From Dryocola sp051307055 (GTDB taxonomy: Bacteria; Pseudomonadota; Gammaproteobacteria; Enterobacterales; Enterobacteriaceae): 64,000 bases of DNA. The notes under the pieces were generated by a model. It saw nothing but the letters and a program-made list of their open reading frames with translations, was not told the DNA's origin and did no database searches. The translations under genes and the position numbers were made by a program. This document shows positions 1-8,906 of the stretch, piece after piece (within the stretch, counting starts at the first letter, position 1; every line of letters begins with the position of its first letter). Where the stretch lies: NCBI RefSeq assembly GCF_051307055.1, contig NZ_CP149994.1, positions 1,550,001-1,614,000 on the forward strand, read 5' to 3'.

Positions 1-1298
1 ACGGACGCTACGTCACCCATTTTTGGGTATGGATTGAAACGCTTTCGCTATCGCTTAAGGACAGCATGTGCGGGTTCCGCGTTTATCCTTTGACCGCAAC
101 GCTTGCGGTTATCGGGCAGCATCCGCCGGGCAGGCGCATGGATTTCGACACGGAAATCATGGTGCGTCTGTACTGGTCCGGCGTGGAGAGCCGTTTTCTG
201 CGTACCCGCGTAACTTATCCGCCCGACGGCCTGTCGCACTTTGACGCCCTGCGTGACAACCTGCGCATTTCCTGGATGCATACGCGGTTATTCTTCGGCA
301 TGCTGCCGCGAATCCCTGCTTTGCTTTCACGCCATCACAAAAGCGCGCACTGGGCGAAAATGCCGGAGAGAAAAGGGCTGGCGGGGATGCGCCTGATGCT
401 GGGCATCTATCAAATTTTGGGGCGGGGGGCTTTTATGCTCCTACTCTATCCCGTGGTAGCCTGGATGTGGCTGACCGGGGGAGCGCAGCGTCGCGCCTCG
501 CAGCTCTGGCTGGCGCGCGTGCGGCAACAGGCGCAAATCAGGCAGGCTGAACTGCCCGCAGGCTTAAACAGCTATCGGCATTTTCTGCGGTTTGGCGATG
601 CGATGCTCAATAAAATCGCCGCCTGGCGAGGGGATATTAAATGGGGGCGCGATATTAATTTTGCTCCCGGCAGCCGCGAGGTTTTGCAGCCGCAGGCGGG
701 ATGCGGAAAACTTATCCTTGCCGCGCATCTTGGCGATATTGAGGCCAGCCGGGCGCTGGCGCAGGTTGATGCAGGGTTAGTCATCAATGCGCTGGTCTTT
801 ACCGATCATGCCCAGCGGTTCCGCCGGATAGTCGAAGAGATTGCCCCGCAGGCGGCGGTGAATTTGTTGCCCGTCACGCACATTGGTCCTGAAACCGCCA
901 TGATGTTGCAGGATAAACTCGATGCAGGCGAATGGGTGGCGATCGTCGGCGACAGAATTGCGGTTAATACGCAGCGCGGCGGCGATCGTCGCGTATGCTG
1001 GAGCCAGTTTATGGGCGCGCCAGCGCCGTTCCCGCAGGGGCCGTTTATTCTTGCCGCCGCATTACGCTGCCCGGTAATTTTAATGATGGTGCTGCGCGAG
1101 AAGGGCAAACTGCTTATCCACGCAGAGCCTTTTGCCGATCCCCTGATATTACCGCGATCGACACGCCAGCAGGCTTTACAGCAGGCCATCGATCGTTATG
1201 CCGCACGGCTTGAAGCCTACGCTTTACGCTCGCCGCTCGACTGGTTTAATTTTTATGATTTCTGGCAGCTGCCGAAAGATCTGGAGTCCGCATGTTAA
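1..1298 (+). CDS. APE-cluster glycosyltransferase family 2 / LPLAT acyltransferase fusion (5' end missing)
   Basis: The reading frame is open from the first bases of the window (codons begin at position 3) and runs to a TAA at 1296-1298, so the start lies upstream; the Met at 66 is internal. The visible N-terminal part (WVWIETL, DSMCGFRVYPL, DFDTEIMVRLYW) looks like the end of a GT2 glycosyltransferase domain. A hydrophobic stretch (GAFMLLLYPVVAWMWL) follows, then a lysophospholipid-acyltransferase-like domain with an HX4E motif (AAHLGDIEASR). Such two-domain proteins are typical of aryl polyene clusters, where they are thought to help attach the polyene to a lipid or sugar anchor at the inner membrane. 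The next gene overlaps by 7 nt. Domain call fairly sure; substrate unknown. Confidence 0.85.
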   Translation, partial: GRYVTHFWVWIETLSLSLKDSMCGFRVYPLTATLAVIGQHPPGRRMDFDTEIMVRLYWSGVESRFLRTRVTYPPDGLSHFDALRDNLRISWMHTRLFFGMLPRIPALLSRHHKSAHWAKMPERKGLAGMRLMLGIYQILGRGAFMLLLYPVVAWMWLTGGAQRRASQLWLARVRQQAQIRQAELPAGLNSYRHFLRFGDAMLNKIAAWRGDIKWGRDINFAPGSREVLQPQAGCGKLILAAHLGDIEASRALAQVDAGLVINALVFTDHAQRFRRIVEEIAPQAAVNLLPVTHIGPETAMMLQDKLDAGEWVAIVGDRIAVNTQRGGDRRVCWSQFMGAPAPFPQGPFILAAALRCPVILMMVLREKGKLLIHAEPFADPLILPRSTRQQALQQAIDRYAARLEAYALRSPLDWFNFYDFWQLPKDLESAC

Positions 1299-1714
1299 GC
1301 GACCCGCGCTTTACCGCTGAGGTGAGTATCAAAGTACCGTTCCATGACGTCGACTCGATGAACGTGGTCTGGCACGGCAACTATTTCCGCTATTTTGAAG
1401 TGGCGCGTGAAGCGCTGCTTGACCAGTTCGGTTACGGTTACCGCGCTATGCAAGCCTCCGGCTATGTCTGGCCGGTGGTGGACACGCGGGTGAAATATCG
1501 CGATGTGGTGACGTTTGAACAGCAAATTCTGGTGCGGGCGCGCGTGGAAGAGTTCGAAAATCGCCTGAAGATTGGCTATCAGATTACCGATGCCGCCAGC
1601 GGCAAACGTACCACCACGGGCTACACCATTCAGGTAGCGGTTGATGCCGCGACGGGGGAGATGTGCTACGTCTCGCCGGCTGTTTTATTTGAACGCATGG
1701 GAATAACGCCATGA
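1292..1714 (+). CDS. Acyl-CoA/acyl-ACP thioesterase, 4HBT hotdog family (APE cluster)
   Basis: A 140-residue single hotdog domain. The N-terminal segment FHDVDSMNVVWHGNYFRYFEVARE has the 4-hydroxybenzoyl-CoA-thioesterase pattern: a conserved Asp (about residue 21), then a His-Gly-x-Tyr-Phe turn leading into the long central helix. In an aryl polyene operon it probably hydrolyses or edits polyene or fatty acyl thioesters on ACP or CoA in the cytoplasm. It overlaps the preceding acyltransferase by 7 nt and the following LolA-like gene by 4 nt (ATGA), so tight translational coupling is expected. Family assignment is firm; the exact substrate is inferred from context. Confidence 0.88.
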   Translation: MLSDPRFTAEVSIKVPFHDVDSMNVVWHGNYFRYFEVAREALLDQFGYGYRAMQASGYVWPVVDTRVKYRDVVTFEQQILVRARVEEFENRLKIGYQITDAASGKRTTTGYTIQVAVDAATGEMCYVSPAVLFERMGITP

Positions 1715-2316
1715 AAAAATTTTTACTGACCGCGGCCTTGCTGATAAGCAGCGCCGCGAACGCGGTGACGCTGGATGAGGTCCAGCAACGTTTTGCCGCC
1801 CAGCAGGTCGTTCGCGCCGCCTTCCAGCAGGAGCGCCAGATTAGCGGCATGGCCCAGCCGCTGCACTCAAGCGGCGAGGTGCTGATTGCCAAAAGCAAAG
1901 GCTTATGGTGGCAGCAGCAGCATCCATTTCCGATGACCCTCATCCTTGATGACAGCCATATGGTGCAGGTGATGGGCCGCCAGGCGCCGCAGGTGATCAC
2001 CGCCGACAGCAACCCGCAGATGTTCCAGTTCAACCATCTGCTGCGCGCCCTGTTTCAGGCCGACCGCAAAGTGCTGGACGAGAACTTCACCAGCCGGTTT
2101 ACCGATCTGGGGAAAGGGCAGTGGCAGCTAATCTTAACGCCGACCACCACGCCGCTCGACAAGCTGTTCAGCACCATCACGCTGCAGGGCGAGAAGTTCC
2201 TCAACCGTATCGAGCTTAACGATAAGCAGGGCGACTTCACGGAAATCACCTTCAGCAACCACCGCCCGGAACCGCGAAAACTGACGCATGAAGAACAGCA
2301 GCGTTTCGTTTTCTGA
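1711..2316 (+). CDS. LolA-like outer membrane lipoprotein carrier (APE cluster)
   Basis: A 201-residue protein with a clear Sec signal peptide (MKKFLLTAALLISSAANA). The mature part has LolA-family features: repeated beta-strand segments such as GEVLIAKSKGLWWQQQ and PFPMTLILDD, and a C-terminal FTEITFSNHRPEP. LolA-type proteins bind acyl chains in a half-open barrel and move lipoproteins or lipids across the periplasm. Here, directly before an MMPL exporter and a lipoprotein gene, it probably carries the aryl polyene lipid to the outer membrane (inference). It is not the housekeeping lolA, which sits in another locus in enterics. It overlaps the next gene by 29 nt. Confidence 0.85.
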   Translation: MKKFLLTAALLISSAANAVTLDEVQQRFAAQQVVRAAFQQERQISGMAQPLHSSGEVLIAKSKGLWWQQQHPFPMTLILDDSHMVQVMGRQAPQVITADSNPQMFQFNHLLRALFQADRKVLDENFTSRFTDLGKGQWQLILTPTTTPLDKLFSTITLQGEKFLNRIELNDKQGDFTEITFSNHRPEPRKLTHEEQQRFVF

Positions 2317-4609
2317 CCGGCACCGTCGCCTGTGCTGGGGCTGGTTTGCGGTAGTCGCGCTGCTGGTGGTTGCGCTGTGCGCGCTGCTGCCTAAGGCCAG
2401 ACTCGACAGCAGCGTGCTGTCGCTTTTGCCCGCCCAAAGCCTGGGACAGATACCGCCTGAAATTGAAGCGGGATTTCTGCAGCGGCTCGACAGGCAGCTG
2501 CTCTGGCTGGTCAGCCCTGGCACAAAGCCTGACGCGCGCGTCGCTCAGCGGTGGCAGGCGCAGCTAAGAGCGCAGCCTTACCTGGAGAAAATTCAGGGAC
2601 CGATGGATGCCGCAGGGCAGCAGGCCTGGGGCAAATTCTACTTCGAGCACCGTAACGGTCTGGTGGATGAGCAAACCCGCGCGCGCCTGCAAAACGGCGG
2701 CGAGGCTCAGGCGCAGTGGGTTTTATCCCAGCTTTATTCGGCGTTTTCCGGCGTCAGCGGCAAAGAGCTGGCGAACGATCCCCTGATGCTGGTGCGCGGC
2801 TCACAGCTTGCCCTGCAACAAAGCGCAAGCCAGCTACGCATGATCGACGGCTGGCTGGTGGCGAAAGACAAGCAGGGCCGCTACTGGTACATGCTGCACG
2901 GCGAACTGAACGGTTCCTCGTTTGATATGCAGCGCGGGCACGAAACGGTGAGCCAGCTTCGGGCGCTGCAGCAGCAGCTGGAGCAGCAGTTTCCGCAGGC
3001 TAAAGTGATGTCGCGCGGCACGCTGTTCTACAGCGATTACGCCAGCCAGCAGGCGAAGCACGACGTTTCCACGCTGGGGCTGGCGACCATCGTTGGCGTA
3101 CTGCTGCTGATCCTTCTGGTTTTCCGCTCGGTTCGCCCGTTACTGTTATGCGTTCTCTCCGTCGGCATTGGCGCGCTTGCGGGCACCGCGGTCACGCTGC
3201 TTTGCTTCGGCGAGCTGCATCTGATGACGCTGGTGATGAGCCTGGGCATAGTCGGCGTCTCTGCGGATTACACCCTTTATTACCTCACCGAACGCATGGT
3301 TCACGGCGCGGAAAGCTCGCCGCTGAGCAGCCTGCGCAAAGTTCTGCCTGCGCTGTTGCTGGCGCTGGGCACCACGGTGCTGGCTTATCTGATTATGATC
3401 CTCGCGCCGTTCCCCGGCATTCGTCAGCTTGCGGTTTTTGCCGCCAGCGGCTTAACGGCTTCCTGCCTGACGGTTGTCTGCTGGTATCCCCACGCGGTGC
3501 GCGGACTGCCGGTGCGTCCGGCGCCCGGACGGAAAATCCTTTCCGCCTGGCTTTCGGCATGGCACTGCAATAAATTCGTGCGTTTTGGTATACCGCTCGC
3601 CCTGCTGGCTATCAGCGTGGCGGGCCTGGCGATGCTGCGCGTGAACGACGATATCTCCACCTTACAGGCCCTGCCGCAGGATTTGCTGCGTGAAGAGCAG
3701 AGCATCACCGCCCTGACCGGGCAGGGGATGGATCAGAAATGGTTTGTGGTTTACGGCGCCAGCGCGGAGCAGACGCTCCGGCGCCTTGAGAAGCTGGCGC
3801 CGGAGCTGGCCGCTTTGCGCAAGCGTAAGATTATCGACGGCTATCGTCTGCTGCCGCTGGCCTCCCTTGAGCGCCAGCAGGCGGATTTACGTCTGCTGCG
3901 CGAGGCGGCGCCGGTATTGCAAAAGCGTCTCGCAGAAACGGGCATAAAGGTGACGGCGCCGAATTTGCAGCAGATGCCGGTCACGCCGGACGTCTGGCAG
4001 CAAAGCGTTATCAGCAGCGGCTGGCGTTTGCTGTGGCTTACGCTTGCCAACGGGCAAAGCGGCGCGCTGGTGCCGGTTAACGGCGTTCATGACGGCGCGG
4101 CGTTAAGCGCTCTTGCGGAAAAGCTGCCCGGCGTCAGTTGGGTGGATCGTAAAAGCGCTTTCAATGCGCTTTTCGGCTTCTACCGCGCCCTGCTGGCAGG
4201 ACTGCTGGCCGCAGCCGTTGCCGCGATTGCCATCAGTTACATGCTGCGTCTGGGCGTAAAACGAGGGCTTATCAACGTCGTGCCTTCTTTGCTGTCGCTC
4301 GGCGGAGGGCTGGCCGCCTTAGCCTTCAGCGGACACGAGCTGAATTTATTCTCGCAGCTGGCCTTAGTGCTGGTGCTGGGCATCGGCATTAACTACACGA
4401 TATTTTTCAGCAACCCACGCGGCACGCCGTTAACGTCGATGCTGGCGGTAAGCGTCGCCTTGCTGACCACTTTATTTACGCTGGGGATGCTGGTCTTTAG
4501 CGCAACTCAGGCTATTTCAGGCTTCGGGATTGTGCTGAGCTGCGGAATATTCTGCGCATTTCTGACCGCTCCGCTGGCTTTGCCCGTTCGGGAAAAGGAA
4601 AATTCATGA
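2288..4609 (+). CDS. MMPL/RND-type exporter of the APE cluster
   Basis: A 773-residue polytopic membrane protein. One transmembrane helix near the N-terminus (LCWGWFAVVALLVVALCALL) precedes a periplasmic domain. A block of about five helices from residue 260 follows, then a second periplasmic domain and a second block from about residue 630. This is the two-repeat layout of MMPL/RND-like transporters. The segment GIVGVSADYTLYYLTE matches the conserved TM4-like region, with an Asp suited to proton coupling. It is thought to move the finished polyene or its lipid across the inner membrane. The start overlaps the LolA-like gene by 29 nt; the end overlaps the lipoprotein gene by 4 nt. Confidence 0.88.
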   Translation: MKNSSVSFSDRHRRLCWGWFAVVALLVVALCALLPKARLDSSVLSLLPAQSLGQIPPEIEAGFLQRLDRQLLWLVSPGTKPDARVAQRWQAQLRAQPYLEKIQGPMDAAGQQAWGKFYFEHRNGLVDEQTRARLQNGGEAQAQWVLSQLYSAFSGVSGKELANDPLMLVRGSQLALQQSASQLRMIDGWLVAKDKQGRYWYMLHGELNGSSFDMQRGHETVSQLRALQQQLEQQFPQAKVMSRGTLFYSDYASQQAKHDVSTLGLATIVGVLLLILLVFRSVRPLLLCVLSVGIGALAGTAVTLLCFGELHLMTLVMSLGIVGVSADYTLYYLTERMVHGAESSPLSSLRKVLPALLLALGTTVLAYLIMILAPFPGIRQLAVFAASGLTASCLTVVCWYPHAVRGLPVRPAPGRKILSAWLSAWHCNKFVRFGIPLALLAISVAGLAMLRVNDDISTLQALPQDLLREEQSITALTGQGMDQKWFVVYGASAEQTLRRLEKLAPELAALRKRKIIDGYRLLPLASLERQQADLRLLREAAPVLQKRLAETGIKVTAPNLQQMPVTPDVWQQSVISSGWRLLWLTLANGQSGALVPVNGVHDGAALSALAEKLPGVSWVDRKSAFNALFGFYRALLAGLLAAAVAAIAISYMLRLGVKRGLINVVPSLLSLGGGLAALAFSGHELNLFSQLALVLVLGIGINYTIFFSNPRGTPLTSMLAVSVALLTTLFTLGMLVFSATQAISGFGIVLSCGIFCAFLTAPLALPVREKENS

Positions 4610-5187
4610 CCAAATTACGCACGCTGATTCTGCTGACAGGCGCCTTGGTGCTGAGCGCCTGTAGCGCGCCGAAAAAAGAGCCGAGCCGACCGCAGGCCTG
4701 GCTCAAACCGGGCACGCTGGTAACGCTGCCTGCCCCCGGTATTACGCCGACCATCAGCCAGCAGCAGCTGTTGACCGCGCGGGTGAAGGGGAAAACGCAG
4801 TCGCTGATGGTCCTGCTCAATGCTGATAGCCAGAAAATCATGCTGGCCGGGCTGTCGCCGCTGGGGATCCGTTTGTTCCGGCTGACCTATGACCAGACGG
4901 GGGTGAAAACCGAGCAGTCCATCACCCTGCCTGAGCTGCCGCCCGCAAGCCAGGTGCTGGCCGATATCATGCTGAGCTACTGGCCGCTTGCCGTCTGGCA
5001 GCCGCAGCTGCCGAAAGGCTGGACGCTAAAAGATATCGCCTCGCGCCGCGAGCTGCGCGATGAAAATAATGAGCTTATCGAGACGATTCAGTACCTGGCC
5101 CGGGACGGCAGCCGCCAGCCGGTCACTGTTCAGCATCATCGCTTTGGCTATACCATCGCTATCCAACATCTGGACAATCCATCATGA
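4606..5187 (+). CDS. DUF3261 lipoprotein (APE cluster)
   Basis: A 193-residue protein with a lipoprotein signal peptide ending in the lipobox LSAC (Cys near residue 19). The rest is a soluble periplasmic domain of the DUF3261 type commonly found in aryl polyene operons beside the MMPL exporter and LolA-like carrier. It has no enzymatic motif that I recognise. By position it may be the outer membrane acceptor partner of the carrier (inference). Start and stop both overlap the neighbours by 4 nt (ATGA), as in a translationally coupled operon. Confidence 0.82.
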   Translation: MTKLRTLILLTGALVLSACSAPKKEPSRPQAWLKPGTLVTLPAPGITPTISQQQLLTARVKGKTQSLMVLLNADSQKIMLAGLSPLGIRLFRLTYDQTGVKTEQSITLPELPPASQVLADIMLSYWPLAVWQPQLPKGWTLKDIASRRELRDENNELIETIQYLARDGSRQPVTVQHHRFGYTIAIQHLDNPS

Positions 5188-6341
5188 TTTCATTAACCGC
5201 CGTCGGCATGCTCAACGCGATGGGCAATACGCTTGATGAGATCGCCGCCAGCCTGGTCGCCGGCAGGGCGCCGGGCATGACGCCTGACAAGGATAACTGG
5301 CTGCAGCAGGGAGAATGCTGGGTTGGGCGCGTCACGGCTGAGCTGCCCGCCGTTCCCGAAACGCTTCCTCAGCATAACAGCCGCAACAACCGGCTGCTGC
5401 TGGCGGCGCTTGCGCAAATTCAGCCGCAGATTGACGAAGCTATCGCAAGCTATGGGCGGGAGCGCGTGGCCGTAGTGCTGGGCACCAGCACCTCCGGGCT
5501 GGACGAAGCCGATCGCCAGGTGAGCGGGAGCAACGATACCTATCATTACGGCCAGCAGGAGCTGGGCGATCCGTCGCGCTTTATCAGCGAATATCTGCAG
5601 CTTTTCGGCCCGGCGCTGACGATTTCCACGGCCTGTTCCTCCAGCGCGCGGGCGATAATTACCGGTCAGCGTCTGATTGAGTCCGGCATGGTGGATGCCG
5701 CGATTGTCGGCGGCGCGGATACGTTAAGCCGCATGCCCATCAACGGATTTAACAGCCTGGAATCCCTGAGCGAGCGGCTCTGCCAGCCCTTCAGCGCCGA
5801 ACGTAACGGCATCACCATCGGCGAAGCCGCCGCGCTGATCGTACTGAGTCGTGAAAAAGGCCCGGTACAGCTGCTTGGCGTGGGCGAATCGTCCGACGCC
5901 TGGCATATGTCGGCCCCGCATCCCGAAGGCGTGGGCGCGATCCGCGCCATTGAAATGGCTATGCGGCAGGCGGGTTTAACCGCGGCCGATATCGGTTATA
6001 TCAATATGCACGGCACCGCCACGCGCTTAAATGACGAGATTGAAGCCAGAGTGATCCACAAGCTGTTTGGTGAAAGCGTGCCGGGCAGTTCAACCAAGCA
6101 TCTTACCGGACACACGCTGGGGGCTGCGGGCGCCTGTGAAGCGGTGCTTTGCTATCTAATGTTGACTCGCGACCTGCCGCTGCCCGCGCAGGATTTTACC
6201 GATGCAACGCAGGATCCCGAACTCGCGCCCTGCGGTTTACTGACCAGGCCGCGTGCCGATTACAAACCGGTCATGCTGTCTAATTCTTTTGCTTTTGGCG
6301 GCAACAACGCCGCTCTGATCCTGGGAGCCATTCGTGACTGA
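5184..6341 (+). CDS. apeO: Beta-ketoacyl-ACP synthase of the APE cluster (ApeO-like)
   Basis: A 385-residue thiolase-fold ketosynthase that condenses malonyl units on ACP. The full Cys-His-His triad is present: Cys151 in STACSSSAR, His276 in NMHGTAT and His310 in KHLTGHTLG, with the usual Lys305. It is therefore catalytically competent and not a chain-length factor. The gene order ketosynthase, dehydratase, ketoreductase, ketosynthase matches apeO-P-Q-R of characterised aryl polyene clusters, where ApeO works as a heterodimer with the chain-length-factor-like ApeC. No ApeC is present here, so it should be upstream of the window. The symbol rests on gene order and family, not on an alignment. 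Confidence 0.83.
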   Translation: MISLTAVGMLNAMGNTLDEIAASLVAGRAPGMTPDKDNWLQQGECWVGRVTAELPAVPETLPQHNSRNNRLLLAALAQIQPQIDEAIASYGRERVAVVLGTSTSGLDEADRQVSGSNDTYHYGQQELGDPSRFISEYLQLFGPALTISTACSSSARAIITGQRLIESGMVDAAIVGGADTLSRMPINGFNSLESLSERLCQPFSAERNGITIGEAAALIVLSREKGPVQLLGVGESSDAWHMSAPHPEGVGAIRAIEMAMRQAGLTAADIGYINMHGTATRLNDEIEARVIHKLFGESVPGSSTKHLTGHTLGAAGACEAVLCYLMLTRDLPLPAQDFTDATQDPELAPCGLLTRPRADYKPVMLSNSFAFGGNNAALILGAIRD

Positions 6342-6792
6342 CTATCTTGCCCCGCAACGCTACTTGCCTCACGAAGCGCCAATGTGCCTGCTGGAGAGGG
6401 TTATTAACGTCACGCAGGATGCGGCCCATTGCCAGGTAAAAGTGAGCGCCGACGGCGTGCTGGCGCCTTTCCTGGACGGCGAGGGCAGGCTGCCCGGCTG
6501 GTTTGCCATCGAAATTATCGCGCAGACGGTAGGCGTATGGTCCGGCTGGCATACGATGAACGCGGGCGAGGAATCGGTCGGGGTTGGCATGTTGCTCGGC
6601 GGACGCGGGCTGCGTTGTCCGGAAGGCAAATTCCCGGCGAATACGCTCCTTGACTGTCAGATCAGGCTCTTAATGCGCGATGAAAAAATCGGCAGTTTTG
6701 AAGGTGAAATCCTCGCCGGTAACCGGCTTATGGCAGGCGGACGGGTGAACACCTATCAACCAGATAAAAAAGAATTAGAACAATTATTTTAA
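6334..6792 (+). CDS. apeP: Hotdog-fold 3-hydroxyacyl-ACP dehydratase (ApeP-like)
   Basis: A 152-residue hotdog protein related to FabA/FabZ. The catalytic pair is visible as His13 in LPHEAPM and Glu60 in GWFAIEIIAQTV, equivalent to the His and acidic residue of FabZ/FabA. In APE synthesis such dehydratases remove water from the 3-hydroxy intermediate after each ketoreduction, leaving the conjugated double bonds. The start overlaps the ketosynthase by 8 nt. A 156-nt gap with two hairpins follows, the only real break in the operon seen here. Confidence 0.85.
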   Translation: MTDYLAPQRYLPHEAPMCLLERVINVTQDAAHCQVKVSADGVLAPFLDGEGRLPGWFAIEIIAQTVGVWSGWHTMNAGEESVGVGMLLGGRGLRCPEGKFPANTLLDCQIRLLMRDEKIGSFEGEILAGNRLMAGGRVNTYQPDKKELEQLF

Positions 6793-6856
6793 CAAAGTCT
6801 GATGGCAAACCTCCCGGCGTGACAAAACTAAAGGGTGCCGTCATTTAACAAACAAG

Positions 6857-6924
6857 GAAAATCATTTCGTTGATTTTCGGCTGATAACCACAAAGAAGGG
6901 AGACGAAGCTTTTTCCCTTTTTGT
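6857..6924 (+). promoter_or_regulatory. Two intercistronic hairpins between apeP- and apeQ-like genes
   Basis: Within the 156-nt gap 6793-6948 there is a perfect 8-bp stem (6857-6864 with 6871-6878, 6-nt loop) and then an imperfect 11-12-bp stem (6890-6901 with 6914-6924, one bulge). The second is not followed by a clean T tract, so a strong terminator is unlikely. An mRNA-processing, stability or partial attenuation role is possible. No clear promoter was identified in the gap. Confidence 0.5.
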
Positions 6925-6948
6925 CAGCAATCTGATGGGATAGCAGGT

Positions 6949-7680
6949 ATGACAAGAACAGTACTGGTGACCGGCGCCAGCAAAGGCATCGGCAGGGCTA
7001 TTGCCCTTGGCCTGGCAGCGGACGGTTTTAGCGTGGTGGTACATTATCACCGCGACGAAGAAGGCGCACAGCAGACGTTAACGCAGATCGAAGAGCAGGG
7101 CGGTTCGGGCCGGCTGATACAGTTCGACAGCGGCGACCGCGCCGGGTGTCGTGCAACCCTTGAGGCGGACATCGACGCTCACGGCCCATACTGGGGCCTG
7201 GTCAATAACGCGGGCGTGGCGCGTGACGGCGCCTTTCCGGCGCTGAGCGAAGAGGACTGGGACGGGGTTATTCATACCAATCTTGATAGCTTCTATAACG
7301 TCATCCAGCCTTGCGTGATGCCGATGATCGGCCTGCGCGACGGCGGTCGCATTATTACGCTGTCGTCTGTTTCCGGGCTGATGGGCAATCGCGGTCAGGT
7401 GAACTACAGCGCGGCGAAAGCGGGCATTATCGGCGCCAGCAAAGCGCTGGCCGTTGAGCTGGCGAAACGCAAAATCACCGTTAACTGCATCGCGCCCGGG
7501 CTTATCGATACCGGCATGATTGAGATGGAAGAGGCCGCGCTCAAAGAAGCGATGCGTTTGATCCCGCTGCAACGCATGGGGCAGCCGGAAGAAGTCGCCG
7601 GGCTTGCGCGTTATCTGATGTCTCCTGCCGCGGGCTACGTGACCCGCCAGGTTATCTCCATTAATGGAGGTATGCTGTGA
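6949..7680 (+). CDS. apeQ: 3-oxoacyl-ACP reductase, SDR family (ApeQ-like)
   Basis: A 243-residue short-chain dehydrogenase close to FabG. The Rossmann glycine motif TGASKGIG is at 8-15 and NNAG at about 86-89. The catalytic Ser-Tyr-Lys set is Ser140, Tyr153 and Lys157 (VNYSAAKAG). It should reduce the beta-keto group with NADPH in each APE elongation cycle. The start ATG follows AGCAGGT; the end overlaps the next ketosynthase by 4 nt. It is distinct from the housekeeping fabG at 59679. Confidence 0.87.
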   Translation: MTRTVLVTGASKGIGRAIALGLAADGFSVVVHYHRDEEGAQQTLTQIEEQGGSGRLIQFDSGDRAGCRATLEADIDAHGPYWGLVNNAGVARDGAFPALSEEDWDGVIHTNLDSFYNVIQPCVMPMIGLRDGGRIITLSSVSGLMGNRGQVNYSAAKAGIIGASKALAVELAKRKITVNCIAPGLIDTGMIEMEEAALKEAMRLIPLQRMGQPEEVAGLARYLMSPAAGYVTRQVISINGGML

Positions 7681-8906
7681 TCCGCCGCGTGGTCGTAACA
7701 GGAATGGGCGGCGTTACCGCATTCGGCGAAAGCTGGCAGGACGTCGCCACCGGCCTGAAGTCGGGGAGAAACGCCGTGCGTAACATGCCGGAATGGCAGA
7801 TTTACGACGGGCTGAACACCATGCTCGGCGCGCCGGTCGATAATTTTGCGCTGCCGGCTCACTATACCCGCAAGCGCATTCGCGCTATGGGGCGGGTCTC
7901 TCTGATGGCCACGCGGGCAACGGAGCTGGCGCTTGAGCAGGCAGGCTTGCTCGACGATCCGGTGCTGACCAGCGGCGATACGGGCATCGCCTACGGCTCT
8001 TCAACGGGCAGCACCGGGCCGGTTAGCGAATTTGCCACGATGCTTACCGAAAAGCACACCCGCAATATCACCGGCACGACCTACGTGCAGATGATGCCGC
8101 ACACGGCTGCCGTAAATGCCGGGCTGTTTTTCGGCCTGCGCGGACGGGTGATCCCGACGTCCAGCGCCTGCACCTCCGGCAGCCAGGCGATTGGCTATGC
8201 CTGGGAAGCTATTCGTCATGGCTATCAAACCGTGATGGTGGCGGGAGGAGCAGAGGAGCTTTGTCCGTCCGAAGCGGCCGTATTCGATACGCTGTTTGCC
8301 ACCAGCCAGCGCAACGATTTTCCTCATACCACGCCGTCGCCGTTCGATCGGCAGCGCGACGGGCTGGTCATCGGCGAGGGGGCCGGGACGCTGATCCTGG
8401 AGGATCTCGAACATGCGCAGGCGCGCGGAGCGAAGATCTATGCGGAAATAATCGGTTTCCATACCAACTGCGACGCCGCGCACATCACGCAGCCGCAAAA
8501 AGAGACAATGCAGGTTTGTATCGAGCGCGGTCTGCGTACCGCCGGGCTGGCAGCGAGCGACATTGGTTACATCTGCGCGCACGGTACGGCGACAGATCGC
8601 GGTGATATTGCGGAAACGCAGGCGACCGCCGCCGTGTTTGGCGCAGGCACGCCGGTCTCTTCGCTGAAAAGCTATCTGGGCCACACGCTGGGAGCGTGCG
8701 GCGCATTAGAAGCCTGGATGAGCATCGGCATGATGAACGAAGGCTGGTTTGCCGAAACGCTCAACCTGCATCATCCCGACGAGGCGTGCGGCGAGCTGGA
8801 TTACATTATGGGCAGCGCGCGTCGCCTGGAGACAGAGTTTGTGCAGAGCAACAACTTTGCCTTCGGCGGCATTAACACCTCGCTCGTTCTGCGTCGCTGG
8901 GCGTAA
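7677..8906 (+). CDS. apeR: Beta-ketoacyl-ACP synthase II-like (ApeR-like)
   Basis: A 409-residue FabF/FabB-type ketosynthase with an intact triad: Cys165 in TSSACTSGSQ, His302 in CAHGTAT and His336 in KSYLGHTLG. It starts at GTG 7677, overlapping the ketoreductase stop (GTGA) and preceded by GGAGG. In APE clusters the ApeR-type enzyme is thought to supply or extend starter or early acyl chains beside the ApeO/ApeC pair. It differs in sequence from the other cluster ketosynthase and from the fab-cluster FabF. Confidence 0.85.
   Translation: MIRRVVVTGMGGVTAFGESWQDVATGLKSGRNAVRNMPEWQIYDGLNTMLGAPVDNFALPAHYTRKRIRAMGRVSLMATRATELALEQAGLLDDPVLTSGDTGIAYGSSTGSTGPVSEFATMLTEKHTRNITGTTYVQMMPHTAAVNAGLFFGLRGRVIPTSSACTSGSQAIGYAWEAIRHGYQTVMVAGGAEELCPSEAAVFDTLFATSQRNDFPHTTPSPFDRQRDGLVIGEGAGTLILEDLEHAQARGAKIYAEIIGFHTNCDAAHITQPQKETMQVCIERGLRTAGLAASDIGYICAHGTATDRGDIAETQATAAVFGAGTPVSSLKSYLGHTLGACGALEAWMSIGMMNEGWFAETLNLHHPDEACGELDYIMGSARRLETEFVQSNNFAFGGINTSLVLRRWA

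Noticed and set aside
8001..8684. A 227-codon minus-strand frame opposite the ApeR-like ketosynthase
   Set aside because: Antisense to a ketosynthase with intact active-site residues; no recognisable protein features.
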